In this document: positions 10,717-19,427 of the stretch, in pieces | Position numbering within the stretch: the first letter of the stretch is position 1 | Layout of the letters: each line of letters starts with the position of its first letter | Assembly: GCF_039535095.1 (NCBI RefSeq) | Contig: NZ_BAAAWN010000001.1 | Span: 5,022,001 to 5,086,000, forward strand | Length of the DNA stretch: 64,000 nt | Direction: 5' to 3' | Origin: Arthrobacter ramosus | Lineage (GTDB): Bacteria > Actinomycetota > Actinomycetes > Actinomycetales > Micrococcaceae | The notes under the pieces: generated by a model | The model's database searches: none | What the model saw: the letters and a program-made list of their open reading frames with translations, nothing else | Told to the model about the DNA's origin: nothing | Position numbers and translations under genes: made by a program

Positions 10717-10841
10717 AGATACAGGCTGGCAAAGAGGATCCCCAACACCAGGACAATTGTCATTATTGGCCACATCCGACCAACAATGCTCAAAGTTTCG
10801 GCTGATGTGAAATAACGTTTCCGAGGGATCTTAGTATGCAT
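10717..10841 (-). pseudogene. Candidate 5' fragment of the split GT87 gene
   Basis: From the ATG at 10841 this frame encodes a short basic N-terminus (MHTKIPRKRY) and one strong membrane segment, MTIVLVLGILFASLYL, and then runs into the right end of the ISL3 element. The GT87 part at 8068-9327 has the same strand and lacks an N-terminus. Joining the two with one 8-bp copy removed gives a continuous frame (FASLYL-SSRTTPQ...). That the two belong together is inference. Confidence 0.55.
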
Positions 10842-10873
10842 TCTGCCAATCCATTCAGGTGCTTTACAGCCGA

Positions 10874-11098
10874 CTACGTGGCCGGCGTCTCTGAGCGGCG
10901 CCGACCACGCCCGTCAATGCTGATGGTCTTGATGATGGTTAGCAGCCTCGCAAGTAGAAGGCATTCGTGATCTCCCAAATGCCATAGTCTCCAGGCGGCC
11001 GATGCCGCCGGTGCCGCTACCGCAAAAGCGGCGACCCCCAACATGGTGGCGGCGCCGACTGCACCTACCCTCTTCAAGGTCTTTGACTTCACATTCAC
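10874..11098 (-). CDS. Small secreted peptide, possibly a degenerate bacteriocin precursor
   Basis: 74 codons from a GTG preceded at the right distance by AGGAGG. The N-terminus is a clear Sec signal peptide: KSKTLKRVG, a long alanine/valine core and a cleavage site near ASA-A at residues ~33-35. The mature part (WRLWHLGDHEC...) is short and does not look like a typical exported domain. The signal peptide resembles those of lactococcin-972-like peptides. A shifted frame in the mature region reads GDYGIWEITNAFY, vaguely like that family, so a frameshifted bacteriocin is possible but not shown. The gene lies directly upstream of the split GT87 gene on the same strand. Confidence 0.5.
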   Translation of the reverse strand: MNVKSKTLKRVGAVGAATMLGVAAFAVAAPAASAAWRLWHLGDHECLLLARLLTIIKTISIDGRGRRRSETPAT

Positions 11099-11485
11099 AA
11101 TGTCCTCCTGCGAGTGATGGCGGGTAGGGCGCCCGGCGAAGCAGAGGCTTCACGATGAAAGTATGCAGGCCTGATGTATTAGTCAAGACCTTTTAATAAC
11201 AGGTCAGGAGACTTTAATTTAAGGGTTCGAAATCATAATCGATCGACCGCGCGTCAGGTTTCGACACTTACTCAGTCCTTATTTATAAACCACTCAATTT
11301 GAGATCTTTCTATACTCAATTTTGGGCAATGGCCACTCAATGGGAGCAAAATTCTTGACACCGATGGGTGGGAAGTGGTCTAAGTACTTTCATCAAATCG
11401 AAGAAGGCATGGCCGAAAGGGGTGCATCAGCAGCGATGCGCCCGGTTCCGCCGGCCCCATCGCAGGACGTTACGCCCTGGTTCAG
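11099..11485. other. AT-rich gene-free stretch, with the left 22-bp repeat array
   Basis: No convincing gene. The segment 11160-11350 is markedly AT-richer than its surroundings. It contains the ribosome binding site and presumed promoter of the small secreted peptide, and the repeat array listed separately. The rest (11342-11485) contains nothing I recognise. Confidence 0.6.
11255..11341 (-). repeat. Left array of four 22-bp repeats with an ATTGAGT core
   Basis: Read on the minus strand, four units follow one another at 21-22-bp spacing. They begin ATTGAGTGGCC, ATTGAGTATAG, ATTGAGTGGTT and ACTGAGTAAGT. The first (11321-11341) matches the first unit of the array at 14171-14258: ATTGAGTGG, two different bases, ATTGC. 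The two arrays are in inverted orientation on either side of the LuxR gene. Tandem short repeats within inverted ends are typical of IS21-family termini. Confidence 0.65.
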
Positions 11486-14047
11486 TCATCCGTCATTTGT
11501 TTGGGCGTTTCGAGCGTGCTCATAAAGGGACTGGCGCGTGGTGGTTCCGGTCTTGCCAAGGGCCCTGGAGATGTGGTTTTCCACGGTCCGGGGGCTGATC
11601 CCCAGGAGGGCAGCGATTTCGGGGGTGCGTTGGCTGCCTGCCAGGATGGCGATTTCTCTTTCCCGGGCGGTCAGGCCCTGGGGTTGGCCTCCGGTGTCGA
11701 GGGTCAGTTGTTCTCCTTGCGACGGGAAGCGGTCTTCGAAGACTGAGGTGATCCGCTGAAGGGTCTTGGCCAAGCCATGGTGTCGTTTGTGGAGAAAGCG
11801 CCTTAATGTGCTTTTCAGGAGCCTGGTGATCGCGGGAAGGTCGGAGTCGGCTTCGTATTGGTCCAGGAGAATCTTCAGTAGTTGGTGGTCCCGGTCACGA
11901 ACGGCACCGGCGATGGCGAGGAACTGGGCATGGGTGTTCGCGCCGTTTTCCTGCAGTAGCCGTTGGGTGGTCTCCAGGATCTTGTATCCGGGATAGAGGG
12001 ACAACATGAACAATGAGGCATACACGGCTTCGGTGATGTAGCCGCGGTCCAGTTGTTGTTCCAGAAGGTCCGCGGCGTTTTGATCAAAGTCGGCTGGATC
12101 GGCGTATTTCCGGGTAACGAGTTCATAGACTGCTTTACCGGTTCCAGGCAGGGGGCCGATGTCAGCGACGTCTTTGCGTGCCTGAATCCCCAGCGAGGGG
12201 ACGTTCTTACCGGAGCTGGCCAAAACGCGAAGGCCGGCGATTCTGAGCATGGCGTCGTGGAGGAAGTTCACCAGGAAGCCGGGCCGGCCGAGCGCGAAGA
12301 CACTGGCCATCACCCGGTCAGCTTCCTTGCTGAGTCCCTGTTGCGTCATGGCCAGTACCGCGACGTAGCTGCTCGCGACGAAGCCGAACTGATCAAGGCG
12401 GCGCCGCGCCGCAGCGCGTTGGCTGAGGGAGAAGATCAGTGCTTCCTCGCCGTGGCCGGCAATATGGAGAGCGAGTCCACGGACGAAGGGTTCCACGCTT
12501 GCGGCGATTTCGAAGCCGTCCGCAGAGTCAAGGGCCCGGAGGGCCGCCTGGGCATCGAAGCGGTAGAGCTCCAGAATGCCCCGGATGACCGGCAGAACGC
12601 CGCTCTCGGGGTGGTGGCTGCCCAGCCCGTCCAAGGTTTCGTCGAGGTTTGTGGGCATTCGGTCGAAGGACGCTTCGAGGTAGAGCGCGAACGCCTGGGC
12701 TTCTGCTTTCCAATCGGGGTGAGCTTGGCCGATGTCCTGGAGTATGCCCGTCGCGGCCGCTAATTGCCCGCCGCTGACGATGGCCCACAGCGCCCGGGTC
12801 ATGGCGAAGAAGAAATGGTCGGCAGGATCAGCGCCGGCCGTCTCAGTTTCGCCGAAGACTTGTTCGATGCGTGAGGGGTCGATCGGGCCGCCCCAATAGA
12901 ACTTGAGGAACGCTGCTGCGTTGGACATGGTCTTTTCGGAGTCCCAGACGTCGAACTGTGACTCTTCCAGATCCCGTAGCTGGTCTTGGAAGTGCTGCGT
13001 CGCAGCCGTACCGGCGCCGGCTTCATTTCGCAGGTCTCTGATCAGTTCGGCCAGAAGTTCAGGCGGGGAAGTCTTTACCGGCCGGTCAGGGGAATCGATC
13101 TCCCGGCTAATCCGATCCGCCAGCACCCTGCGGGAGGATCGCACGTGAGGGTCACGGAAATGGTCGACAACAATGTGTGGACTGACTCCTACCCACATGG
13201 CTCCGCCGCTGTCTTCGGTGAGCGCAACCAGCCCCCGCATTTCGAGCCTGTCCAGGATATCTGTCTCAACTACTGGCTTCAGGGACCCCAGCGGCCGGGG
13301 ACCCAGCACAGACAGGGTATGCAAAGCCGTCCGTTCATCGGCGCTGAGGCCATGAAGGAGTGCCTGGACGGTGCTCTGGAGATATTCGTTCCAGAGCGTG
13401 TTCCCGCACATGGTCCACTGTCCATCGCGGAGGATAAGCTGCTTGCTCAGCTCGGCGCTTTCGGCGATCCTGACCACGAGCCGCGGGTTGCCTCCGGATT
13501 TCATGAGCACGGCGGTGGTCAAATCCACGTCCGGCGGCGACCCAAGCGTCTGGGCCAGGAGTTTGTTGACTTGATCGTAATCAAGAGGACTGAGTCGTAT
13601 CGTTGCCTCCGGCCATCGGGCAGGCGTGAACACGGAGGCCCCTGAGCCCAGGGGGGCATCGTCCATCGTCACCACCAGCGGCCGTTGGGTCCGCCTCTGG
13701 ACAATGTCAACGACCGCGGCTGATTCCTTGTCGAGCTCATCGATATCGTCAACAACGATGGCCCGCGGGCCTCGCTGCGCCAACTGTTCGGCGAGCACGT
13801 TCGCGACTCCTAGCGGCCCATTCTCTTGCCCGCGCCCGTCCAGTCCGAGTGCGCCAATCCCTGCGAACGGGGTCTCATTCAGGAGCCGCGAACCCAAGAG
13901 GCTGTAGACAGTGACTCCGGCCTTTTCGAGGCCAGCGGCGATCGACTCCAAGACCGTTGATTTTCCACTACCAGGGCCGCCGACGATCCGAACACTGACG
14001 CCGCGGGCCACGTAGGCAAGCGCCCGTCGGGCTTCCTCTTCGAACAC
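11486..14047 (-). CDS. Large ATP-binding LuxR-family regulator (LAL/MalT type)
   Basis: 853-residue transcriptional regulator with an N-terminal STAND-type ATPase and a C-terminal LuxR helix-turn-helix. Walker A GGPGSGKST is at residues ~23-31 and Walker B AIVVDDIDEL near 100. A long helical repeat region fills ~300-770. The DNA-binding domain is LTAREREIAILAGSQRTPEI followed by AALLGISPRTVENHIS near the end. The ligand is unknown. The whole gene lies between two inverted arrays of 22-bp repeats, so it may be cargo of a relic IS21-like unit. No target genes are evident nearby except possibly the small secreted peptide and the split GT87 gene. Confidence 0.88.
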   Translation of the reverse strand: MFEEEARRALAYVARGVSVRIVGGPGSGKSTVLESIAAGLEKAGVTVYSLLGSRLLNETPFAGIGALGLDGRGQENGPLGVANVLAEQLAQRGPRAIVVDDIDELDKESAAVVDIVQRRTQRPLVVTMDDAPLGSGASVFTPARWPEATIRLSPLDYDQVNKLLAQTLGSPPDVDLTTAVLMKSGGNPRLVVRIAESAELSKQLILRDGQWTMCGNTLWNEYLQSTVQALLHGLSADERTALHTLSVLGPRPLGSLKPVVETDILDRLEMRGLVALTEDSGGAMWVGVSPHIVVDHFRDPHVRSSRRVLADRISREIDSPDRPVKTSPPELLAELIRDLRNEAGAGTAATQHFQDQLRDLEESQFDVWDSEKTMSNAAAFLKFYWGGPIDPSRIEQVFGETETAGADPADHFFFAMTRALWAIVSGGQLAAATGILQDIGQAHPDWKAEAQAFALYLEASFDRMPTNLDETLDGLGSHHPESGVLPVIRGILELYRFDAQAALRALDSADGFEIAASVEPFVRGLALHIAGHGEEALIFSLSQRAAARRRLDQFGFVASSYVAVLAMTQQGLSKEADRVMASVFALGRPGFLVNFLHDAMLRIAGLRVLASSGKNVPSLGIQARKDVADIGPLPGTGKAVYELVTRKYADPADFDQNAADLLEQQLDRGYITEAVYASLFMLSLYPGYKILETTQRLLQENGANTHAQFLAIAGAVRDRDHQLLKILLDQYEADSDLPAITRLLKSTLRRFLHKRHHGLAKTLQRITSVFEDRFPSQGEQLTLDTGGQPQGLTAREREIAILAGSQRTPEIAALLGISPRTVENHISRALGKTGTTTRQSLYEHARNAQTNDG

Positions 14048-14619
14048 TTCCGAACTCCTAACGCAGACACCCAGGCTTTGAAGCGTGAGCCTAGCGGCCC
14101 TTCAAATCTGAGGAGAGCGCCCCGAAGCGCTAGCCTGACAACACATCCGACGCTACGGCCAAAAATGATCATTGAGTGGGAATTGCACTGAAAATGAGTG
14201 TGCGAAGCACTGGAAATGAGTGTGCATTGCACTGAAAGTGAGTGGTGAAGTTGCGTCGGAGTAGGTGCGACCCGCACCCTGCTTTGGTCGGCGGACAGGA
14301 CCGATCCACAACCGTACCGGTGAGATTCCGTGATTGTGCCGGCTGCCGTCGTCAACTCCAATGCCACCGGGAAGGACTGAAAGTCAGCCTGACACGAGCC
14401 AAGGAAAGATCGCCCAGATCGACACCGCGCTCCAACGCCCTATCAGTGCGGTTCACGGTTCACGCTCGGCAGGCCTGCCTTCGCCTCACTTGCCGGTCGA
14501 ACAATCCACATCACCGCAGAGCTGACGACGCACAACGCAGTCGCGTGCCAATTAGCTCGGCCGTCTGTGCGCCCGGGGAGTTGGTTTCTGCACAATGGAT
14601 CCCATGGTGGTCAGAACTC
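14048..14619. other. Gene-free stretch upstream of the LuxR regulator
   Basis: Contains the LuxR upstream region and the right repeat array. Several frames stay open for 60-120 codons, but none has a believable start, ribosome binding site or recognisable protein sequence. It looks like decayed DNA between two mobile units. Confidence 0.5.
14171..14258 (+). repeat. Right array of 22-bp repeats with an ATTGAGT/AATGAGT core
   Basis: Units start at 14171, 14193, 14215 and 14237 with exact 22-bp spacing. The second and third are almost identical (AATGAGTGTGC...GCACTG). It mirrors the array at 11255-11341 across the LuxR gene. Best explained as a transposase-binding terminus of IS21 type; a regulator-binding array is the alternative. 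Confidence 0.65.
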
Positions 14620-15009
14620 ATGGGAGGCACCCTGCGCTCTCTCACCGGAGTGCATCATCCAGTCGCGTTGACTTTGGGGCTTCAGTCCCGGCCCGACCTT
14701 CGGGACGCTTCCGCGCCCATACTCAAGGACGCCGAAGCCTGGCATCGGGGCCAGGTAGATGAGGTTCATGGCTGGAAGGATCCGCGAGCCGAGAACTTTT
14801 TGCCATTCAGGGTCATGGCTCTTGTTAGGGCGTTACTCCGACGTAAAGATCGGCGTCGGTTCACCACAATTAGTTTCTTGGTGCTGCCCCTCGCCGGCAC
14901 TATCGGATGGGAGCTGCAGCCAGGGCAATTTGTCATTTCCAAACATCTCGCCCGAGACACCAAGCGGTTTGAAAACTGGTTTGCCGGGCAGCTACTTGCC
15001 GGCCAATAG
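14620..15009 (+). CDS. Hypothetical protein, possibly truncated
   Basis: A 129-codon frame whose C-terminal half looks protein-like: a hydrophobic stretch (SFLVLPLAGTIGWEL) followed by a charged tail ending KHLARDTKRFENWFAGQL. I do not recognise a family. The ATG at 14620 is arbitrary, since the frame is open upstream without a clear ribosome binding site. It sits 130 bp before the IS21 element and could be a remnant. Confidence 0.35.
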   Translation: MGGTLRSLTGVHHPVALTLGLQSRPDLRDASAPILKDAEAWHRGQVDEVHGWKDPRAENFLPFRVMALVRALLRRKDRRRFTTISFLVLPLAGTIGWELQPGQFVISKHLARDTKRFENWFAGQLLAGQ

Positions 15010-15140
15010 ACGTCAGTGGTGGCAGGGGAAGATTCCTGCCGCCACCACGGCGCAGTTTCTAGACCCAGCCGCGTCCGTCAGCGGGAATGACGTTGCACTG
15101 TCCGCCCGTGGTACCTCTGGGACATACCGACAACAATCCG

Positions 15141-15238
15141 TGTCAATGGCCATCAGTTTCTGCCCACCGGCGGCCAGTGAATGTGCCCGCTGGTGGCCAG
15201 CAAAACTGCCCGGTGATGGCCAATAGATCTGCCCACTG
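15141..15238. repeat. IS21 left terminal repeat array
   Basis: Contains spaced repeats of TGGCC and TGCCC (complement of TGGGCAG) at about 22-24-bp intervals. They match, in inverted orientation, the right end at 21464-21560. For example, GTGGGCAGATCT and CGGGCAGTTTT occur in both. Confidence 0.85.
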
Positions 15239-15272
15239 AATGGTTCGGCGGGATTGGCCATCTTCGGTCGTG

Positions 15273-16061
15273 TTAGTTCAGTTGGGTGACTCCTTTTCCG
15301 GCGAGGGCCTGGGTGAGGCGGATGGAGTCACCGCTGGTTTGGCAGACGTGGGCGTGGTGCAGGAGCCGGTCCACGGTGGCCGTGGCGAGGGTTTTGGGCA
15401 TGAGCTCGTCGAAGCCGGCCGGGTGCAGGTTCGAGCTGATCGCGACGGAGCGTTTTTCGTAGGCGGCGTCCACGACCCGGTAGAGGCCTTCGGCGGCGTC
15501 GGTGGCCACGGGTAGCAGGCCGATGTCATCGATCACCACGAGTTCGGCGCGGAGGATTCTGGTGACCGCGCGGGTGACGCTGTCATCGGTGCGGTGGGCC
15601 CGGATCAGGGCTCCGAGGTCCTCGAGCCGGAACCACGCCACGCGCATCCCGGCTTCGACGGCCTGTTGGCCGAGGGCTTCGAGGAAGAACGTTTTCCCGG
15701 TCCCGGAGGGTCCGCAGACGACGAGGTTTTCCCGCCGGGTGATCCATTCCAGCGTCCGCAGTGCCTGCTGGGTCGGGGCCGGGATCGAGGAGGCTGCGGG
15801 GTCCCAGGCGTCGAATGTTTTACCCGTGGGGAAGCCTGCTGCTTTGCGGCGGGTGGCGAGCATGGACCGGGCCCGGCCGGCTGTTTCTTCGGTGAACAGG
15901 GCCTTGATGACCTCGGCCGGTTCCCAGCGCTGGGCTCGTGCGGTGGCGATGAGTTCCGGGGCGAGGGCCCGGGCGTGGGGCATCTTCAGCTGGCGCATGA
16001 GCGCTTCGAGGTCTGCCGGCAGTGCCGGGGCGGTGGTGTTCGTGGTGGTGACCGGGCTCAT
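15273..16061 (-). CDS. istB: IstB, IS21 transposition helper ATPase
   Basis: 262-residue AAA+ ATPase, the partner of the IstA transposase. Walker A GPSGTGKTFFLEALG is near residue 100 and Walker B VVIDDIGLLP near 165, followed by the helper-specific AYEKRSVAISSNLHP. The ATG overlaps the istA stop by ATGA, the standard IS21 arrangement. The frame is intact, but the element cannot move by itself because istA is broken. Confidence 0.94.
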   Translation of the reverse strand: MSPVTTTNTTAPALPADLEALMRQLKMPHARALAPELIATARAQRWEPAEVIKALFTEETAGRARSMLATRRKAAGFPTGKTFDAWDPAASSIPAPTQQALRTLEWITRRENLVVCGPSGTGKTFFLEALGQQAVEAGMRVAWFRLEDLGALIRAHRTDDSVTRAVTRILRAELVVIDDIGLLPVATDAAEGLYRVVDAAYEKRSVAISSNLHPAGFDELMPKTLATATVDRLLHHAHVCQTSGDSIRLTQALAGKGVTQLN

Positions 16062-16945
16062 CGGTTCTGCTCCTTCGGCGTAGCGAACGGTCCGGCGCCC
16101 ATAGCTGCCCAGGCGCCGGTGCCCTGGGTCAGGGACCGGGTCTCGTCCGCGGAGTGGGCGGTGGTGCGTTGGATATTGGCGTTCAGTATCGAGGCGAGGT
16201 CCGGGTGTGCGAATCGGCCGTGGACTGCTGCGTTGCCCAGGGCTTTATCGACTTCAGCGGTCCCGGCGATTTTGGCCAGGGTCACGGCCTCGGCCATCTT
16301 CACGTTCATCCTGGCAGTGCCGGCCGCCGCGGCCTCCAGAAGCCAGGTCTTGGCGCCCTCACCGATGGCCAGGAACTCGGCCTCGCCGGCGCTGCGGGCC
16401 TTCACGGCATAGTCGCCCGGGATTCTGGTCCTGGCCCCGGGGAAGTGCTCATCGATGATCGCGGGGCTGCCGGGCCTGGCCCGGCCGTGGCGTGCGACCT
16501 CGATCGGACCGGACGGGCCGTGGTGGACGATGACGATCTGTTCGTCGGGCCCGGTGCCGTGGCAGCGGACGAACACCCGGGCTCCGAGCAGGTGCGCGGG
16601 CACGGAGTACTGGGCGTTTTCGAAGGTGACCATCGGGGTGTTCTCCGGAACGGTGCGGGCCAGTCCGAACGCGACCGTGTGCGCGGTCTCCGGGATCCGG
16701 TGCAGGCGGGATGCCTCCTCTGCCAGCACCGCGGCCGGCTTACGCCGAGTGGTACGGTGCTCACGGTTGTTTACTTCGTCCATGAATGCCTGGCAGGCGG
16801 CCTCGAGCTCGGCGAAAGAACCGTACTCAGGCCGGAGGTTAGTGTCCTTCGGCACGAGGTCGGCCTTGGCCAGTTTCACGGACGCTTCGACTCCACCCTT
16901 CGTGGCAGGGTCCGCGGGCTGGCAGGTCAGCACGGTGATCCCGTA
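16058..16945 (-). pseudogene. istA: IstA transposase, C-terminal part
   Basis: Encodes the C-terminal half of an IS21 transposase, starting at YGITVLTCQPADPATKGGVE, with the conserved GGVE acidic residue of the DDE core, and ending at the istB overlap. The frame is disrupted upstream by the recombinase element whose end lies at 16946. The missing N-terminal half is at 20720-21388. Confidence 0.88.
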
Positions 16946-16991
16946 TTCTCTGAACTCGCCCAACAGGGGTGCCCGTTGGTGCCGGTGATGC

Positions 16992-19427
16992 TCAACTTTT
17001 CTTGGTGGAGGGCCATCCGAGCGAGACGGTCGGTTGGCCGGTGCGGCGCCGTTGAGCTTGGGCGAGTTTGTCCTCGGCTCCGGCGAGACTGACTTGTAGG
17101 CCCTCGATCTCGCCGAGCCAGCCTTCGCGTTCGGCCTCGGCGATGCGGGCGAGGAGGTTGTCGCGGATCTCGAGGAGCCGGCCATGTTGGGCAGGGTCGG
17201 GCCAGAGCATCGGGCAGCGGATGCAGGCGTGCTCGTGGATGCAGGGGGTTCCGAAGGCTCGCCCGCAGGTCCCGGTCGCGACCTTGCGTTTCTCGAAGTG
17301 CCCGAGGAACTCTTCCCATTCCTCGTTGGTGGGGGTGCGGTACTCCTCGCTGGGCCGCAGTGATCGTCTGCGGGCGAGGAACGCCAAGTGGGCGTCGACT
17401 GCCTCGGTGGGGTAGACAGCCTTGTAGCCCATGGTGGTGTTGATGTCGCGGTGTCCGGCAATGACCTGCGCGATGTGCGGCGGCAGCCCACTGAGGACGG
17501 CGTCCGTGATGAACAGCCTTCTGAAATCGTGGGGTGTGACGTGCAGCGGCTCGCCCGTGACCGGGTCCGTCAGACCCGACTGCTCCAGGGCTTCGGTGAG
17601 CAGATCGCGGATCAGTCCTGGGTTTATAGCCCGCTGCTCGCCCACGACGCTGCGCTGGAACAGGACTGGTGCGGCTGGCCTCCAGATTCGCTCATTCTGG
17701 TCGTATGCCTCGACTAGCGGAACGGCTCCGGTCTTGGGGTCTTGGACGCGGCGGATGATGAGGCTGAGGACGTCGGCCAGTTCGGGACTAACCACCAGCA
17801 GCCGCTCGGTGTCGGTCTTGGATGGGGCGATCTGCAGCAAAGGAACGAGCTCTCCGCTGGTGGGCAGCCGGTATTGGACCAGGCTGTGGTGGGACAACTC
17901 GGTTAGTTCCTCGACGCGGATCCCGGTGGCACGAAGGACCTCGACCGCGGCGAAGGCCCAGAACGCGTGCTCTTCCTCGTGGCCCAGATCGCGCCGCTGT
18001 CCAGTGTCGGGGTCGACTGCCCAGATCTTCGCGGCAGCCGATCGTGATGGAGCCACTCGCATCAGGGTCTGACCGGCCGCGGTGAACATCGTTCCCGGGG
18101 CCGCCTGGTTTGCCGATTCCAGCAGCGCGGCGGCGTCCTTCCGGTGCCGGTTAACGCTCTCGACCAGGACCGGCAGTACCGGCAGACGTTGTCGCGTGCG
18201 GGCGTCCATGCGGGACTTGCGGTGCCGCTGGGACTTGCGGCGGTCGATCTCCTCCCTTCCGATCGGGCAGGGAGCAACCCAGCGCGCCCAGCGGGCCGGG
18301 TCCTCGACGGCCCACTGGGCCAAGTCGAGGTAGAGCGCACGGACAGGAGTCAGGCATTCGCGGTAGTTGACCCGCTCGACTTCGATGTTTCGCTTGCGTC
18401 CGTCGGGACCGGTGGCGGTACGGGTGATGGTGCGCAGCCGCCGCTTCCAGGCGCCGGCGACCCCGGTGGGGAGGACCAGGCTGTCAACGCCGGGGTGATG
18501 GCGCTCCACGTCGGCCCAGAACAGGCCGGCCAGGTGGTAAGCGATCGAGGTCAGGCTGCGGTAGTCGAGAGTCGGCTGGCGTTCCTTGAGGTAGGCGACC
18601 AAGAGATCGCGGATGTGACGGGAGGAGAGCTGGTACTGGTCGATCAACTCTTCAGGGGTCTTCTGTCCGGCGACGCGCAAGTGACGCAACGTGGCTGGTG
18701 CGGCGGGCCCGAAGGACCCCATCTCGTGCAGCAGTCGGTAGAACAGGCCGGTCGAGCCGACATTGGTGCCGCGCGCGGCGGCTTCGGCGTCCAACACCTC
18801 CAAGACGTCACCAGGGGTGGCGTCACGGATCGTCCCGCCCTTTGCCGAGACCAAAGCCGCGGCGCGGTAAAGGTTACGGGTCAGCGCCGCCTGGGCGACC
18901 TTCGGGTCGGCTGAGCACCGGGCCCGGAGTTCGGCGAATCCGTCGGGATCACGCATGGCCGCCATCGTCCGGGCCAGTGACCCCGCCCCGAACGCCGCGA
19001 CGCTCAACCAGGCAAGCGAGGGGCGGATCAGGTCGGCGCCGAGCATGATGTGGAGGGAACGGAAGAACTGCTCCTCATCCCATGGGCTCTCCCGGCCGAG
19101 GCTTCGCAGCCAGGCCAGGGGAATCTGCCGCCAGGATCGACCCTCTGCTTCGACGCCGGTCGCCGACCACTTTTCCTGCCAGGTCGCGCCCGGATGTTCG
19201 CCGAGCCAGTCGAGAACCCATCGGCTGCCCTGACGCGGGACGCTCATGTGATCGCTCGCCTCGGCATGCCGCGATCGCATGCGGGTCAAGGCGGCCGCCC
19301 GGTCCAGCATCGTTGCGGGCCAGTCGGTATCGGCGGGTCGGGCCCGAAGCGCCCCACTCAGCAATGGCGCAGTGGCGGCGGACGTACCACCTTGCGTCTG
19401 GGGATCGTCGATGATCAGGACAGTCAT
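16992..19427 (-). CDS. Large tyrosine recombinase (TnpB-like)
   Basis: 811-residue site-specific recombinase. The catalytic region includes the first Arg box ATGIRVEELTEL (~535), HxxR-type TPHDFRRLFITD (~665) and GHRDINTTMGYKAVYP with the nucleophilic Tyr (~700). A Cys/His cluster (GTCGRAFGTPCIHEHACIRC) follows near 760, then a coiled tail. The cluster and tail are shared with the broken copy at 22092-22900. It overlaps the preceding recombinase gene by ATGA. The intact catalytic residues suggest it is functional. Confidence 0.85.
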   Translation of the reverse strand: MTVLIIDDPQTQGGTSAATAPLLSGALRARPADTDWPATMLDRAAALTRMRSRHAEASDHMSVPRQGSRWVLDWLGEHPGATWQEKWSATGVEAEGRSWRQIPLAWLRSLGRESPWDEEQFFRSLHIMLGADLIRPSLAWLSVAAFGAGSLARTMAAMRDPDGFAELRARCSADPKVAQAALTRNLYRAAALVSAKGGTIRDATPGDVLEVLDAEAAARGTNVGSTGLFYRLLHEMGSFGPAAPATLRHLRVAGQKTPEELIDQYQLSSRHIRDLLVAYLKERQPTLDYRSLTSIAYHLAGLFWADVERHHPGVDSLVLPTGVAGAWKRRLRTITRTATGPDGRKRNIEVERVNYRECLTPVRALYLDLAQWAVEDPARWARWVAPCPIGREEIDRRKSQRHRKSRMDARTRQRLPVLPVLVESVNRHRKDAAALLESANQAAPGTMFTAAGQTLMRVAPSRSAAAKIWAVDPDTGQRRDLGHEEEHAFWAFAAVEVLRATGIRVEELTELSHHSLVQYRLPTSGELVPLLQIAPSKTDTERLLVVSPELADVLSLIIRRVQDPKTGAVPLVEAYDQNERIWRPAAPVLFQRSVVGEQRAINPGLIRDLLTEALEQSGLTDPVTGEPLHVTPHDFRRLFITDAVLSGLPPHIAQVIAGHRDINTTMGYKAVYPTEAVDAHLAFLARRRSLRPSEEYRTPTNEEWEEFLGHFEKRKVATGTCGRAFGTPCIHEHACIRCPMLWPDPAQHGRLLEIRDNLLARIAEAEREGWLGEIEGLQVSLAGAEDKLAQAQRRRTGQPTVSLGWPSTKKS

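Noticed and set aside
9320..10724. 8-bp target duplication of the ISL3 element
   Set aside because: Flanks AGAGGTCA and AGATACAG share only about half their positions, so it is not claimed as a duplication.
11255..14258. 22-bp repeats as a CRISPR array
   Set aside because: Units are contiguous without spacers, only about four per side, diverged, and arranged as inverted arrays; no cas genes.
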